Program-made: the position numbers and the translations under genes
The notes under the pieces: generated by a model
What the model saw: only the letters and a program-made list of their open reading frames with translations
Told to the model about the DNA's origin: nothing
Databases searched by the model: none
Assembly: GCF_030687395.1 (NCBI RefSeq)
Contig: NZ_CP117430.1
Span: 3,658,001 to 3,722,000 of the forward strand
DNA length: 64,000 bases
Direction: 5' to 3'
DNA from: Pseudomonas wuhanensis
Lineage (GTDB): Bacteria; Pseudomonadota; Gammaproteobacteria; Pseudomonadales; Pseudomonadaceae
Shown here: piece after piece, positions 53,340-61,516 of the stretch
How the letters are laid out: every line of letters begins with the position of its first letter
Position numbering within the stretch: position 1 is the first letter of the stretch

Positions 53340-53960
53340 TCAAGGCTCCAACCCGATCCCACGCAATATCACACTCGTCACCGTCTGCACCGCCCGCTCG
53401 AACTGCATGTCCGACAACGGCTGGTGATCATTAAGAATATTCACCTGGTGGTCAAAGTCGGCGTAATGCTGGGTCGAAGCCCAGATCATGTACAGCAGGC
53501 TGGAAGGCTCCACCGGCAGGATGCGTTTGTCCTCCACCCACTGGCGAATTTTCGCTTCTTTCATCTTGGCCCAGTCGTACAGGCTGGCGTCCAGTTTCTC
53601 ACCCAGTGTCGGCGCACCGTGGATGATTTCGTTGGCCCAGACTTTCGAGCCGTAAGGGCGACTGCGGGAATGGTTCATTTTGGCGCGGATGTAGCTGCTG
53701 AGCACCACTCGCGGGTCGTCGAACATCTCGAAGCACAGAGCATCCTGCTTCCAGACCTCCAGCAAACCCAGGAGCACCGCACTGTACAGCTCGCTCTTGG
53801 TGCTGAAGTAGTAATGCAGGTTGGAACGCGGCAGTTGCACTTCGGCGGCGATGTCAGCCATGGCGGTGCTGCCGAACCCTTTTTCGGCGAAGACTTTTTC
53901 GGCCCCCAGCAGAATCTTTTCGACGTTACTGCGACGAATCTCGATCTTGTGATTGCCCAT
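53340..53960 (-). CDS. TetR-family regulator (RutR/PydR-like)
   Basis: A 206-residue repressor. The N-terminal HTH (NVEKILLGAEKVFAEKGFGSTAMADIAAEVQLPRSNLHYYF) is a typical TetR domain. The C-terminal region (EIHGAPTLGEKLDASLYDWAKMKE, SLLYMIWASTQHYADFDHQV) resembles RutR and its ligand-binding type C domain, in which uracil or thymine is the effector. It faces pydA convergently and is the natural candidate to control the pyd genes. The operator is not proven. Confidence 0.85.
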   Translation of the reverse strand: MGNHKIEIRRSNVEKILLGAEKVFAEKGFGSTAMADIAAEVQLPRSNLHYYFSTKSELYSAVLLGLLEVWKQDALCFEMFDDPRVVLSSYIRAKMNHSRSRPYGSKVWANEIIHGAPTLGEKLDASLYDWAKMKEAKIRQWVEDKRILPVEPSSLLYMIWASTQHYADFDHQVNILNDHQPLSDMQFERAVQTVTSVILRGIGLEP

Positions 53961-54077
53961 GAGGGCTCCCTGACAACAGCGTTGGTCAAGACTAGCATCC
54001 GCTCTGGATCGGGGCGACAGGGGGAAACGAAACTTCGTACAGCGGTCTTGCGGCTCGGTGGGCCGGTATTGATGGCC

Positions 54078-54164
54078 TTCAACAAGTCATCGTATAACTT
54101 GTGATTGACATTCCCTCAAAGGCTTGCAAATAATCGCCGCCAATGTTGTACGACGACGTATAAC
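54078..54164. promoter_or_regulatory. Candidate operators upstream of the oprD-family gene
   Basis: TTCAACAAGTCATCGTATAAC at 54078-54098 and GTTGTACGACGACGTATAAC at 54145-54164. The first shares ACAAGTCAT with 55711-55730 upstream of udh. The pattern of GTNNTACGAC-like words is of the kind bound by GntR/FadR-subfamily regulators of uronate genes, but no such regulator lies in the window. Confidence 0.45.
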
Positions 54165-54199
54165 AAAAATAAGAATAACAAAAACCAGGGAGCGTTACT

Positions 54200-55495
54200 G
54201 TGAGCAGACTCGCCCGCAATTCCTTCGCCAGCACCCCTCACCCCACCTTCGCCCGTCGCCATACCCTCAGCCTGATCGGGTGCGGCAGCCTGGCCTTCGC
54301 CCTGCCCATGACCAGCCAGGCCGAAGGTTTCGTCGATGACGCCAAGGCCACGCTGAACCTGCGCAACGCTTACATCAATCGCAACTTCACCCACCCGAAC
54401 AATGCCCAGGGCAAGGCTGAAGAGTGGACGCAAAACTTCATCCTCGACGCTAAATCCGGCTTCACCCAGGGCCCCGTCGGTTTCGGCGTGGATGTGCTCG
54501 GTATGTATTCGCAGAAGCTCGACGGCGGTAAGGGCACGGGCGGCACGCAATTGCTGCCGATCCATGATGACGGCCGCCCCGCGGACAATTTCGGTCGTCT
54601 GGGTGTGGCGCTGAAAGCCAAGGTGTCGAAAACCGAATTGAAGGTCGGGGAATGGATGCCGGTGCTGCCGATCCTGCGCTCCGATGACGGCCGCTCGCTG
54701 CCGCAAACCTTTCGCGGCGGCCAGGTCACCTCTACCGAAATCAGCGGCCTGACGCTCTACGGCGGCCAGTTCCGCGGCAACAGCCCGCGCAATGACGCGA
54801 GCATGGAAGACATGTCGATGAACGGCAGAGGCGCGTTCACCTCCGACCGCTTCAACTTCGGCGGCGGCGAGTATGCGTTCAATGAAAAGCGCACTCAGGT
54901 CGGCGTCTGGTACGCGGAGCTCAGCGACATCTATCAGCAGCAGTATTTCAACCTGAGCCACAGCCAGCCCATGGGGGACTGGACCTTGGGGGCCAACCTC
55001 GGTTACTTCATCGGCAAGGAAGACGGCAGCGCGCTGGCCGGCGACCTCGACAACAAAACTGCGTTCGCCCTGCTCTCGGCCAAGTACGGCGGCAACACCT
55101 TCTATGTCGGCCTGCAAAAACTCAGCGGCGACAGCGCCTGGATGCGCGTCAACGGCACCAGCGGCGGCACGCTGGCCAACGACAGCTACAACGCCAGCTA
55201 TGACAACGCCAGGGAACGTTCCTGGCAGGTGCGTCACGACTACAACTTCGTCGCCCTCGGCATCCCCGGTCTGACGCTGATGAACCGCTACATCAGCGGC
55301 GATAACGTACACACCGGGGCGATCACCGACGGCAAGGAATGGGGCCGCGAATCGGAACTGGCCTACACCGTGCAAAGCGGCGCGCTTAAGAGCCTCAACG
55401 TCAAATGGCGCAACGCGACCATCCGTCGCGATTTCAGTACCAACGAATTCGATGAAAACCGGATTTTCATCAGTTATCCGATTTCGTTGTTGTAA
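54200..55495 (+). CDS. OprD-family outer-membrane porin
   Basis: A 431-residue substrate-selective porin. The signal peptide (HTLSLIGCGSLAFALPMTSQA) is followed by EGFVDDAKATLNLRNAYINRNF, the N-terminal OprD signature, then WTQNFILDAKSGFTQGPVGFGVDVLGMY and a terminal ENRIFISYPISLL-type beta-strand. A GTG start at 54200 has CAGGGAGCG upstream. Its genome position before udh, the lactonase and a TRAP transporter suggests it admits uronic or aldaric acids. Confidence 0.9.
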   Translation: MSRLARNSFASTPHPTFARRHTLSLIGCGSLAFALPMTSQAEGFVDDAKATLNLRNAYINRNFTHPNNAQGKAEEWTQNFILDAKSGFTQGPVGFGVDVLGMYSQKLDGGKGTGGTQLLPIHDDGRPADNFGRLGVALKAKVSKTELKVGEWMPVLPILRSDDGRSLPQTFRGGQVTSTEISGLTLYGGQFRGNSPRNDASMEDMSMNGRGAFTSDRFNFGGGEYAFNEKRTQVGVWYAELSDIYQQQYFNLSHSQPMGDWTLGANLGYFIGKEDGSALAGDLDNKTAFALLSAKYGGNTFYVGLQKLSGDSAWMRVNGTSGGTLANDSYNASYDNARERSWQVRHDYNFVALGIPGLTLMNRYISGDNVHTGAITDGKEWGRESELAYTVQSGALKSLNVKWRNATIRRDFSTNEFDENRIFISYPISLL

Positions 55496-55527
55496 GGCCA
55501 GCACCTTTGCAGGTTGGCATAAATCCC

Positions 55528-55620
55528 ATGTGGAAGCGGGCTTGCTCGCGAAGACGGCGGCACAGTCAACATTAGTGTCGCCTGACACACCGCCTTCGCG
55601 AGCAAGCCCGCTCCCACAGG
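55528..55620. repeat. REP pair in inverted orientation
   Basis: GTGGAAGCGGGCTTGCTCGCG and CGCGAGCAAGCCCGCTCCCAC between the porin gene and udh. Confidence 0.85.
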
Positions 55621-55710
55621 TTCGGCACATTCATGAGAGATGAATGAACATGACCCTCCGTCAATTTCAACCAAAGTCGCGTTGACAAGCACCGGAAACC
55701 CTAACAATAC

Positions 55711-55730
55711 TTCGACAAGTCATACGACAA
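55711..55730 (+). promoter_or_regulatory. Candidate operator upstream of udh
   Basis: TTCGACAAGTCATACGACAA, 46 bases before the udh start, matches the site at 54078 in TTC-ACAAGTCAT and shares the TACGAC word with 54145-54164. Confidence 0.45.
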
Positions 55731-55775
55731 CCTACAACAAATCCAATAACGACAATTTTGTGTAAAGGGACTTTC

Positions 55776-56600
55776 ATGACGACCACACCCATAGTCCGCG
55801 CGCCGTTCAATCGCCTGCTCCTGACCGGCGCCGCCGGTGGCCTCGGTAAAGTCCTGCGCGAACGCCTGCGACCTTACGCCAACGTACTCCGCCTGTCGGA
55901 CATCGCCGACATGACGCCAGCCAATGATGATCGCGAAGAAGTCGTGCCATGCGACCTCGCCGACAAGCAGGCGGTGCATCAACTGGTCGAAGGCGTGGAC
56001 GCGATCCTGCACTTTGGCGGCGTGTCGGTGGAGCGTCCGTTCGAGGAGATCCTCGGCGCCAACATCTGCGGCGTGTTCCATATCTACGAAGCCGCCCGCC
56101 GCCACGGTGTGAAGCGGGTGATTTTTGCCAGTTCCAACCACGTCATCGGCTTTTACAAGCAGGACGAAACCCTCGACGCCCACTCCCCTCGTCGCCCGGA
56201 CGGCTACTACGGCTTGTCCAAGTCCTACGGCGAAGACATGGCCAGTTTCTACTTCGATCGCTATGGCATCGAGACCGTCAGCATCCGCATCGGCTCCTCG
56301 TTCCCGGAACCGCAAAACCGCCGAATGATGAGCACCTGGCTGAGCTTCGATGACCTGACCCAATTGCTCGAACGCGCGCTGTACACCCCGGAGGTCGGCC
56401 ACACCGTGGTGTATGGCATGTCCGACAACAAGAGCGTCTGGTGGGACAACCGTTTCGCGGCGCACTTGGGTTATGCGCCCCAGGACACGTCCGAAGTGTT
56501 CCGCGAAAAAGTCGAAGCCCAACCGATGCCCGCCGAAAATGATCCGGCCCGGATCTATCAGGGCGGTGCCTTTGTCGCGGCCGGGCCGTTCGGCGACTGA
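55776..56600 (+). CDS. udh: NAD-dependent uronate dehydrogenase
   Basis: Udh oxidises D-galacturonate or D-glucuronate to the aldaro-lactone. The 274-residue SDR-type protein has LLLTGAAGGLGKVLRERL for NAD binding at about 12-29, the ILHFGGVSVERPFEEI region, FASSNHVIGFY with the catalytic Ser, and YYGLSKSYGEDMASF with the YxxxK pair. The sequence closely follows the characterised Pseudomonas enzyme as remembered. The start at 55776 (MTTTP) is preferred over an ATG six codons upstream. First gene of the uronate operon. Confidence 0.93.
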   Translation: MTTTPIVRAPFNRLLLTGAAGGLGKVLRERLRPYANVLRLSDIADMTPANDDREEVVPCDLADKQAVHQLVEGVDAILHFGGVSVERPFEEILGANICGVFHIYEAARRHGVKRVIFASSNHVIGFYKQDETLDAHSPRRPDGYYGLSKSYGEDMASFYFDRYGIETVSIRIGSSFPEPQNRRMMSTWLSFDDLTQLLERALYTPEVGHTVVYGMSDNKSVWWDNRFAAHLGYAPQDTSEVFREKVEAQPMPAENDPARIYQGGAFVAAGPFGD

Positions 56601-56645
56601 GCCCTCGCCAATCCCCTCCATAACAACCCAAGGGAATGCGTTGCC

Positions 56646-57539
56646 ATGCAAGCCGAATTGATTGTCGATGCCCGCAATGCGGTCGGTGAAAGCCCGGTGT
56701 GGGTCCCCGAGGAAAACGCCCTGTACTGGGTGGATATTCCGGCCGGAGGATTACAACGCTGGCACGCCGACAGCGGGCACGTTCACGCCTGGAAAGCCCC
56801 GCAGATGCTCGCCTGCATCGCCCGTCACAGCACGGGTGGCTGGGTCGCCGGCATGGAAAACGGATTCTTTCACCTGCAGCCGCACAACGATGGCAGCCTA
56901 GACAGCGAACTGCTGGCCCACATCGAACACGCCCGCCCCAACATGCGCCTGAACGATGGCCGCTGTGATCGTCAGGGCCGTTTCTGGGCCGGCAGCATGG
57001 TACTGAACATGGGCGCCAACGCCGCCGACGGCACGCTCTATCGCTACAGTGCCGGGCAACCCGGGCCGCTCGACGCCCGGCTCAGCGGTTTCATCGTGCC
57101 CAATGGCCTGGGCTTCAGCCCGGACGGCAAGACGATGTACCTCTCGGATTCGCACCCGAATGTGCAACAGATCTGGGCCTTCGATTACGACATCGACAGC
57201 GGCACGCCGTCCAACCGTCGGCTGTTCGTCGACATGCATCACTTTCTTGGCCGCCCCGATGGCGCGGCAGTGGATGCCGAAGGTTGTTATTGGATCTGCG
57301 CCAACGACGCCGGGCTGATTCACCGTTTCACCCCCGATGGCCGACTGGATCGTTCCCTCCCCGTGCCGGTGAAGAAACCGACCATGTGCGCCTTCGGAGG
57401 CAGCCAGCTCGACACCCTGTTTGTGACCTCGATCCGCCCCGCTGACGACCATGACGAACAGTCGCTGGCCGGCGGCGTGTTCGCCCTCAACCCCGGCGTC
57501 AAAGGCTTGCCGGAACCGGTGTTCAACGAATTGCTTTAA
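56646..57539 (+). CDS. uxuL: SMP-30/gluconolactonase-family aldarolactonase
   Basis: A 297-residue six-bladed beta-propeller that hydrolyses sugar lactones. GESPVWVPEENALYWVDI holds the first metal-binding Glu, LNDGRCDRQGRFWAGSM the second block, and PNGLGFSPDGKTMYLSDS the Asn/Asp site. Its place between udh and the TRAP genes points to the UxuL-type role, opening the galactaro- or glucaro-lactone made by Udh. Start at 56646 after AACCCAAGGGAATGC. Confidence 0.88.
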   Translation: MQAELIVDARNAVGESPVWVPEENALYWVDIPAGGLQRWHADSGHVHAWKAPQMLACIARHSTGGWVAGMENGFFHLQPHNDGSLDSELLAHIEHARPNMRLNDGRCDRQGRFWAGSMVLNMGANAADGTLYRYSAGQPGPLDARLSGFIVPNGLGFSPDGKTMYLSDSHPNVQQIWAFDYDIDSGTPSNRRLFVDMHHFLGRPDGAAVDAEGCYWICANDAGLIHRFTPDGRLDRSLPVPVKKPTMCAFGGSQLDTLFVTSIRPADDHDEQSLAGGVFALNPGVKGLPEPVFNELL

Positions 57540-57599
57540 CCCCTCTGCTGCATCGCTGTGCCTTGAATAAAAAAAACAACAAGACTGGAGACGCAACCC

Positions 57600-58583
57600 A
57601 TGGACTTCAAACGCACCTTGCTCGCCGCCGCACTCCCCATCACCGCAGCACTCACCTTCACCCTCAGCAGCGCCGCCCAGGCGCTGGAAATCAAATTCGC
57701 CGACATCCACCCCGCCGGTTACCCGACCGTGGTCGCCGAGGAACAGCTGGGTAAAACCCTGGTGGCCGACAGCGACGGCAAGCTGACGTTCAAGATGTTC
57801 GCCGGCGGAGTGCTCGGCTCGGAAAAAGAGGTCATCGAACAGGCCCAGGTCGGCGCCATTCAGATGGCCCGGGTCAGCCTCGGCATCGTCGGGCCGGTGG
57901 TGCCGGACGTGAACGTGTTCAACATGCCGTTCGTGTTTCGCGACCAGGCGCACATGCGCAAAGTCATCGACGGTGAGGTGGGCGACGAGATCCTCGACAA
58001 AATCACCCACTCCGAATTCAACCTGGTCGCCTTGGCCTGGATGGACGGCGGTACGCGCAATATCTACACCAAAAAACCGGTACGCAGCCTCGCCGATCTC
58101 AAAGGCATGAAGATCCGCGTGCAAGGCAACCCGATGTTCATCGACACCATCAACGCCATGGGCGGCAACGGTATTGCCATGGACACCGGCGAGATCTTCA
58201 GTGCGTTGCAGACCGGGGTAATCGACGGCGCGGAAAACAACCCGCCGACCCTGCTCGAACACAACCACTACCAGAACGCCAAGTTCTACAGCCTGACCGG
58301 GCACCTGATTCTGCCCGAGCCGATTGTGATGTCGAAAATCACCTGGGAAAAACTCAGCCCCGACCAGCAAGTGCTGGTGAAAAAAGCCGCCAAAGCCGCA
58401 CAGGCCCAGGAGCGCACGCTGTGGGATGCGAAGTCGGCCAGCAGTGAAGAAAAACTCAAGGCTGCCGGCGTCGAGTTCATCACCGTCGACAAAAAACCTT
58501 TCTATGAAGCCACGGCCTCGGTCCGGGAAAAATACGGCGCGCCTTATGCCGACCTGATCAAGCGCATCGAAGCCATTCAGTAA
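57600..58583 (+). CDS. TRAP transporter substrate-binding protein (DctP)
   Basis: A 327-residue periplasmic receptor with a signal peptide (LAAALPITAALTFTLSSAAQA). The DctP fold is clear: SDGKLTFKMFAGGVLGSEKEVIEQAQVG, MDGGTRNIYTKKPVRSLADLKGMKIRVQGNPMF and EIFSALQTGVIDGAENNPPTL, which carry the Arg that binds the substrate carboxylate. It forms a tripartite system with the next two genes. Likely ligand is a uronate or aldarate from the operon context. Confidence 0.92.
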   Translation: MDFKRTLLAAALPITAALTFTLSSAAQALEIKFADIHPAGYPTVVAEEQLGKTLVADSDGKLTFKMFAGGVLGSEKEVIEQAQVGAIQMARVSLGIVGPVVPDVNVFNMPFVFRDQAHMRKVIDGEVGDEILDKITHSEFNLVALAWMDGGTRNIYTKKPVRSLADLKGMKIRVQGNPMFIDTINAMGGNGIAMDTGEIFSALQTGVIDGAENNPPTLLEHNHYQNAKFYSLTGHLILPEPIVMSKITWEKLSPDQQVLVKKAAKAAQAQERTLWDAKSASSEEKLKAAGVEFITVDKKPFYEATASVREKYGAPYADLIKRIEAIQ

Positions 58584-58659
58584 CCCTCCCTGCATTCATG
58601 AAAGGCCCGGCACCGTTGACGAGCGAATTGTCAGCGGCGCCCGGTTACGGTGAAACCCG

Positions 58660-59187
58660 ATGAAGAATCTGCTGCTGCGCATCAACGACAGGATTTACAT
58701 GACCTGCATCTGGGTCGCCGGCCTGTCGGTCCTGACTATTTCCCTGATCATTCCCTGGGGCGTCTTCGCCCGATACGTCCTCGGTACCGGTTCCAGTTGG
58801 CCGGAACCCACCGCGATTTTGCTGATGATGGTCTTCACCTTCATCGGCGCCGCCGCCAGTTATCGCGCCGGTGCGCACATGGCCGTGGCCATGCTCACCG
58901 ACCGTATGGCCCCCGAACTGCGCAAGACCATGAGCATCGTTTCGCAGCTGCTGATGGCGACCATTTGCCTGTTCATGGCCATCTGGGGCACCAAACTCTG
59001 CCTGTCCACCTGGAATCAATTCATGAGCGCCCTGCCCACCCTGCGTGTGGGCATCACCTACATGCCAATCCCTGTGGGCGGTGTGTTGACGCTGATTTTT
59101 GTGCTGGAAAAACTCTTGCTCGGTGACCAGAGCAACCGTCGGGTCGTGCGTTTCGACCTGGTTGAAGAAAGCGAAGGTGCCGCATAA
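58660..59187 (+). CDS. TRAP transporter small permease (DctQ)
   Basis: A 175-residue membrane protein with four TM segments (about 15-40, 52-72, 90-112, 132-155), and the DctQ motif RYVLGTGSSWPEPTAI and GAAASYRAGAHMAVAML. It ends directly before the ATG of dctM. Confidence 0.9.
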   Translation: MKNLLLRINDRIYMTCIWVAGLSVLTISLIIPWGVFARYVLGTGSSWPEPTAILLMMVFTFIGAAASYRAGAHMAVAMLTDRMAPELRKTMSIVSQLLMATICLFMAIWGTKLCLSTWNQFMSALPTLRVGITYMPIPVGGVLTLIFVLEKLLLGDQSNRRVVRFDLVEESEGAA

Positions 59188-60468
59188 ATGGACGCTCTGA
59201 TTCTGCTCGGCAGTTTTATCGCTTTGATCCTGATCGGCATGCCGGTCGCCTACGCCCTGGGGCTTTCTGCCCTGATCGGTGCGTGGTGGATCGACATCCC
59301 GTTCCAGGCGCTGATGATTCAGGTCGCCGGCGGTGTGAACAAATTCTCGTTGCTGGCGATTCCCTTCTTCGTACTCGCTGGCGCGATCATGGCCGAGGGT
59401 GGCATGTCCCGCAGGCTGGTGGCGTTCGCCGGGGTGTTGGTGGGGTTCGTGCGCGGCGGGTTGTCGCTGGTGAACATCATGGCCTCGACCTTCTTCGGCG
59501 CGATTTCCGGTTCTTCAGTGGCGGACACGGCGTCGGTCGGTTCGGTGCTGATTCCGGAAATGGAGCGTCGCGGCTACCCGCGGGCTTTCTCCACCGCAGT
59601 GACGGTCAGCGGTTCGGTGCAAGCCCTGCTGACGCCGCCCAGCCATAACTCAGTACTCTACTCGCTGGCCGCTGGCGGTACCGTTTCGATCGCTTCGCTG
59701 TTCATGGCCGGCGTGGTGCCGGGCCTGCTGATGAGCGCATGCCTGATGGTGCTGTGCCTGATCTTCGCCAGGAAGCGCAACTACCCCAAGGGCGAAGTCA
59801 TCCCCCTCAAACAGGCGCTGAAAATCTGCGGTGAAGCGATGTGGGGGTTGATGGCGATGGTCATCATTCTCGGCGGGATTCTCTCGGGCATCTTCACCGC
59901 CACCGAATCGGCGGCGATCGCGGTGCTGTGGTCGTTCTTCGTCACCATGTTCATCTACCGTGACTACAAGTGGCGTGAGCTGCCCAAGTTGATGCACCGC
60001 ACGGTGCGCACCATTTCGATCGTGATGATCCTGATCGGCTTCGCCGCCAGCTTCGGCTACATCATGACGCTGATGCAGATCCCGGCGAAGATCACCACGA
60101 TGTTCCTGACCCTGTCGGACAACCGTTACGTGATCCTGATGTGCATCAACGTGATGCTGCTGTTGCTCGGCACGGTGATGGACATGGCGCCGCTGATCCT
60201 GATCCTTACGCCGATTCTGATGCCGGTGATTCTGGGCATTGGCGTGGACCCGGTGCAGTTCGGCATGATCATGCTGGTGAACCTGGGGATCGGCTTGATC
60301 ACGCCGCCAGTGGGCGCGGTGCTGTTTGTCGGCTCGGCGGTGGGCAAGGTCAGCATCGAAAGCACCGTTAAAGCGCTGCTGCCGTTCTACGGCGTGTTGT
60401 TCCTGGTGCTGATGGCCGTGACTTACATTCCCGCCATTTCGCTGTGGTTGCCGCATTTGGTGTTGTAA
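59188..60468 (+). CDS. TRAP transporter large permease (DctM)
   Basis: A 426-residue membrane protein with about twelve hydrophobic segments. Family blocks are FSLLAIPFFVLAGAIMAEGGMSRRLV, FFGAISGSSVADTASVGSVLIPEM and NLGIGLITPPVGAVLFVGSAVGKV. Together with DctP and DctQ it completes the sodium-driven importer. The stop and start codons of dctQ and dctM are adjacent. Confidence 0.93.
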   Translation: MDALILLGSFIALILIGMPVAYALGLSALIGAWWIDIPFQALMIQVAGGVNKFSLLAIPFFVLAGAIMAEGGMSRRLVAFAGVLVGFVRGGLSLVNIMASTFFGAISGSSVADTASVGSVLIPEMERRGYPRAFSTAVTVSGSVQALLTPPSHNSVLYSLAAGGTVSIASLFMAGVVPGLLMSACLMVLCLIFARKRNYPKGEVIPLKQALKICGEAMWGLMAMVIILGGILSGIFTATESAAIAVLWSFFVTMFIYRDYKWRELPKLMHRTVRTISIVMILIGFAASFGYIMTLMQIPAKITTMFLTLSDNRYVILMCINVMLLLLGTVMDMAPLILILTPILMPVILGIGVDPVQFGMIMLVNLGIGLITPPVGAVLFVGSAVGKVSIESTVKALLPFYGVLFLVLMAVTYIPAISLWLPHLVL

Positions 60469-60482
60469 CAACGGCTGGCAAA

Positions 60483-60612
60483 TCTCCCTGTGGCGAGGGA
60501 GCTTGCTCCCGTTGGCTCGCGTAGCGGGCCCCAGCAATTTTCCAGAGGGACCGAGTTACCTGGATTTACGACTGCTTCGCAGCCGAACGGGAGCAAGCTC
60601 CCTCGCCACAAA
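60483..60612. repeat. Inverted pair of a second REP-like family
   Basis: TGTGGCGAGGGAGCTTGCTCCC and its mirror GGGAGCAAGCTCCCTCGCCACA, separated by about 80 bases, between dctM and the epimerase gene. The core differs from the GGGCTTGCCCGCG REP. Confidence 0.8.
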
Positions 60613-60640
60613 AAACCTCATGCAGCCAATGAAGATCGCC

Positions 60641-61516
60641 ATGACACCCACACTCCTCGAACTCGAAGACGAACTCACCCGCCTCACCCTCGCCCCGGAA
60701 CTCGGGGCGAGCATAGTCAACTGGACCGTACGCAGCACCGGCCAGCCGCTGTTGCGCCACAGCGACCAACACGCCTTGAACACCGGCCTGCCCGGCAAGC
60801 TCGCCTGCTATCCCCTGGCGCCGTGGTCGAACCGTATCGCCGAAGGCGGTTTCGACTGCCCCGGTGGCTGGCTCGCGCTGACGCCCAACAGCCTCACCGA
60901 TCCGCTGCCGATTCATGGCAGCGCCTGGCAGCAGCCGTGGCAGATCGTCTCGCACACTTGCGATGAAATCGTCCTGCAACTCGACAGCACCACGCCCTTC
61001 GCTTATCGCGCAAGGCAACGTTTTCATCTGAGTGAGGGCAAGTTGAGCATCGGTTTACAGGTCACTCATCTAGCCGAACACGCCGCCTGGCATGGGCTCG
61101 GTTTACACCCCTATTTCCCGCGCACCGCAGGCACTCGGTTGCAGGCGCAGGCGCGACAGGTCTGGTTATGCGACAGCGCAAAACTGCCAACACAACTCAC
61201 TTCGATACCCAAGGATTGGGACTTCAGCCAGCCCCGGGCATTACCCGAAACGCTGGTGGACAATGGCTTTTGCGCATGGGACGGCCACTGCCTGATCCAG
61301 CAACCCAAGCTGGGTTATGAACTGGAATGCCAAGCCACCGGCAGCGACTACTACCTGCTCTCCTGCCCTGAGGGCCTGGAGTTTTTCTGTATCGAACCGG
61401 TGAGCCACCCGGTCAATGCCCATCACTTGCCGGGTCGGCCAGGGTTGCGTTTGCTGGAGCAAGGCCAATCCGCCGAGCTCGGTTTCAGCCTGCGCTATCG
61501 CTACGCCAACAGCTGA
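60641..61516 (+). CDS. Aldose 1-epimerase-family protein
   Basis: A 291-residue cytoplasmic mutarotase-like protein. NTGLPGKLACYPLAPWSNRIAEGGF has the substrate-binding Asn-Arg motif, WHGLGLHPYFPR the catalytic-site His and CIEPVSHPVNAHH the Glu region. Its place after the uronate transporter suggests anomer conversion of uronates, since Udh uses a single anomer. The start is uncertain: ATGs at 60620, 60629 and 60641 lie just past the repeat and none has a strong site. Its 3' end overlaps the convergent kinase gene by 16 bases. Confidence 0.85.
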   Translation: MTPTLLELEDELTRLTLAPELGASIVNWTVRSTGQPLLRHSDQHALNTGLPGKLACYPLAPWSNRIAEGGFDCPGGWLALTPNSLTDPLPIHGSAWQQPWQIVSHTCDEIVLQLDSTTPFAYRARQRFHLSEGKLSIGLQVTHLAEHAAWHGLGLHPYFPRTAGTRLQAQARQVWLCDSAKLPTQLTSIPKDWDFSQPRALPETLVDNGFCAWDGHCLIQQPKLGYELECQATGSDYYLLSCPEGLEFFCIEPVSHPVNAHHLPGRPGLRLLEQGQSAELGFSLRYRYANS

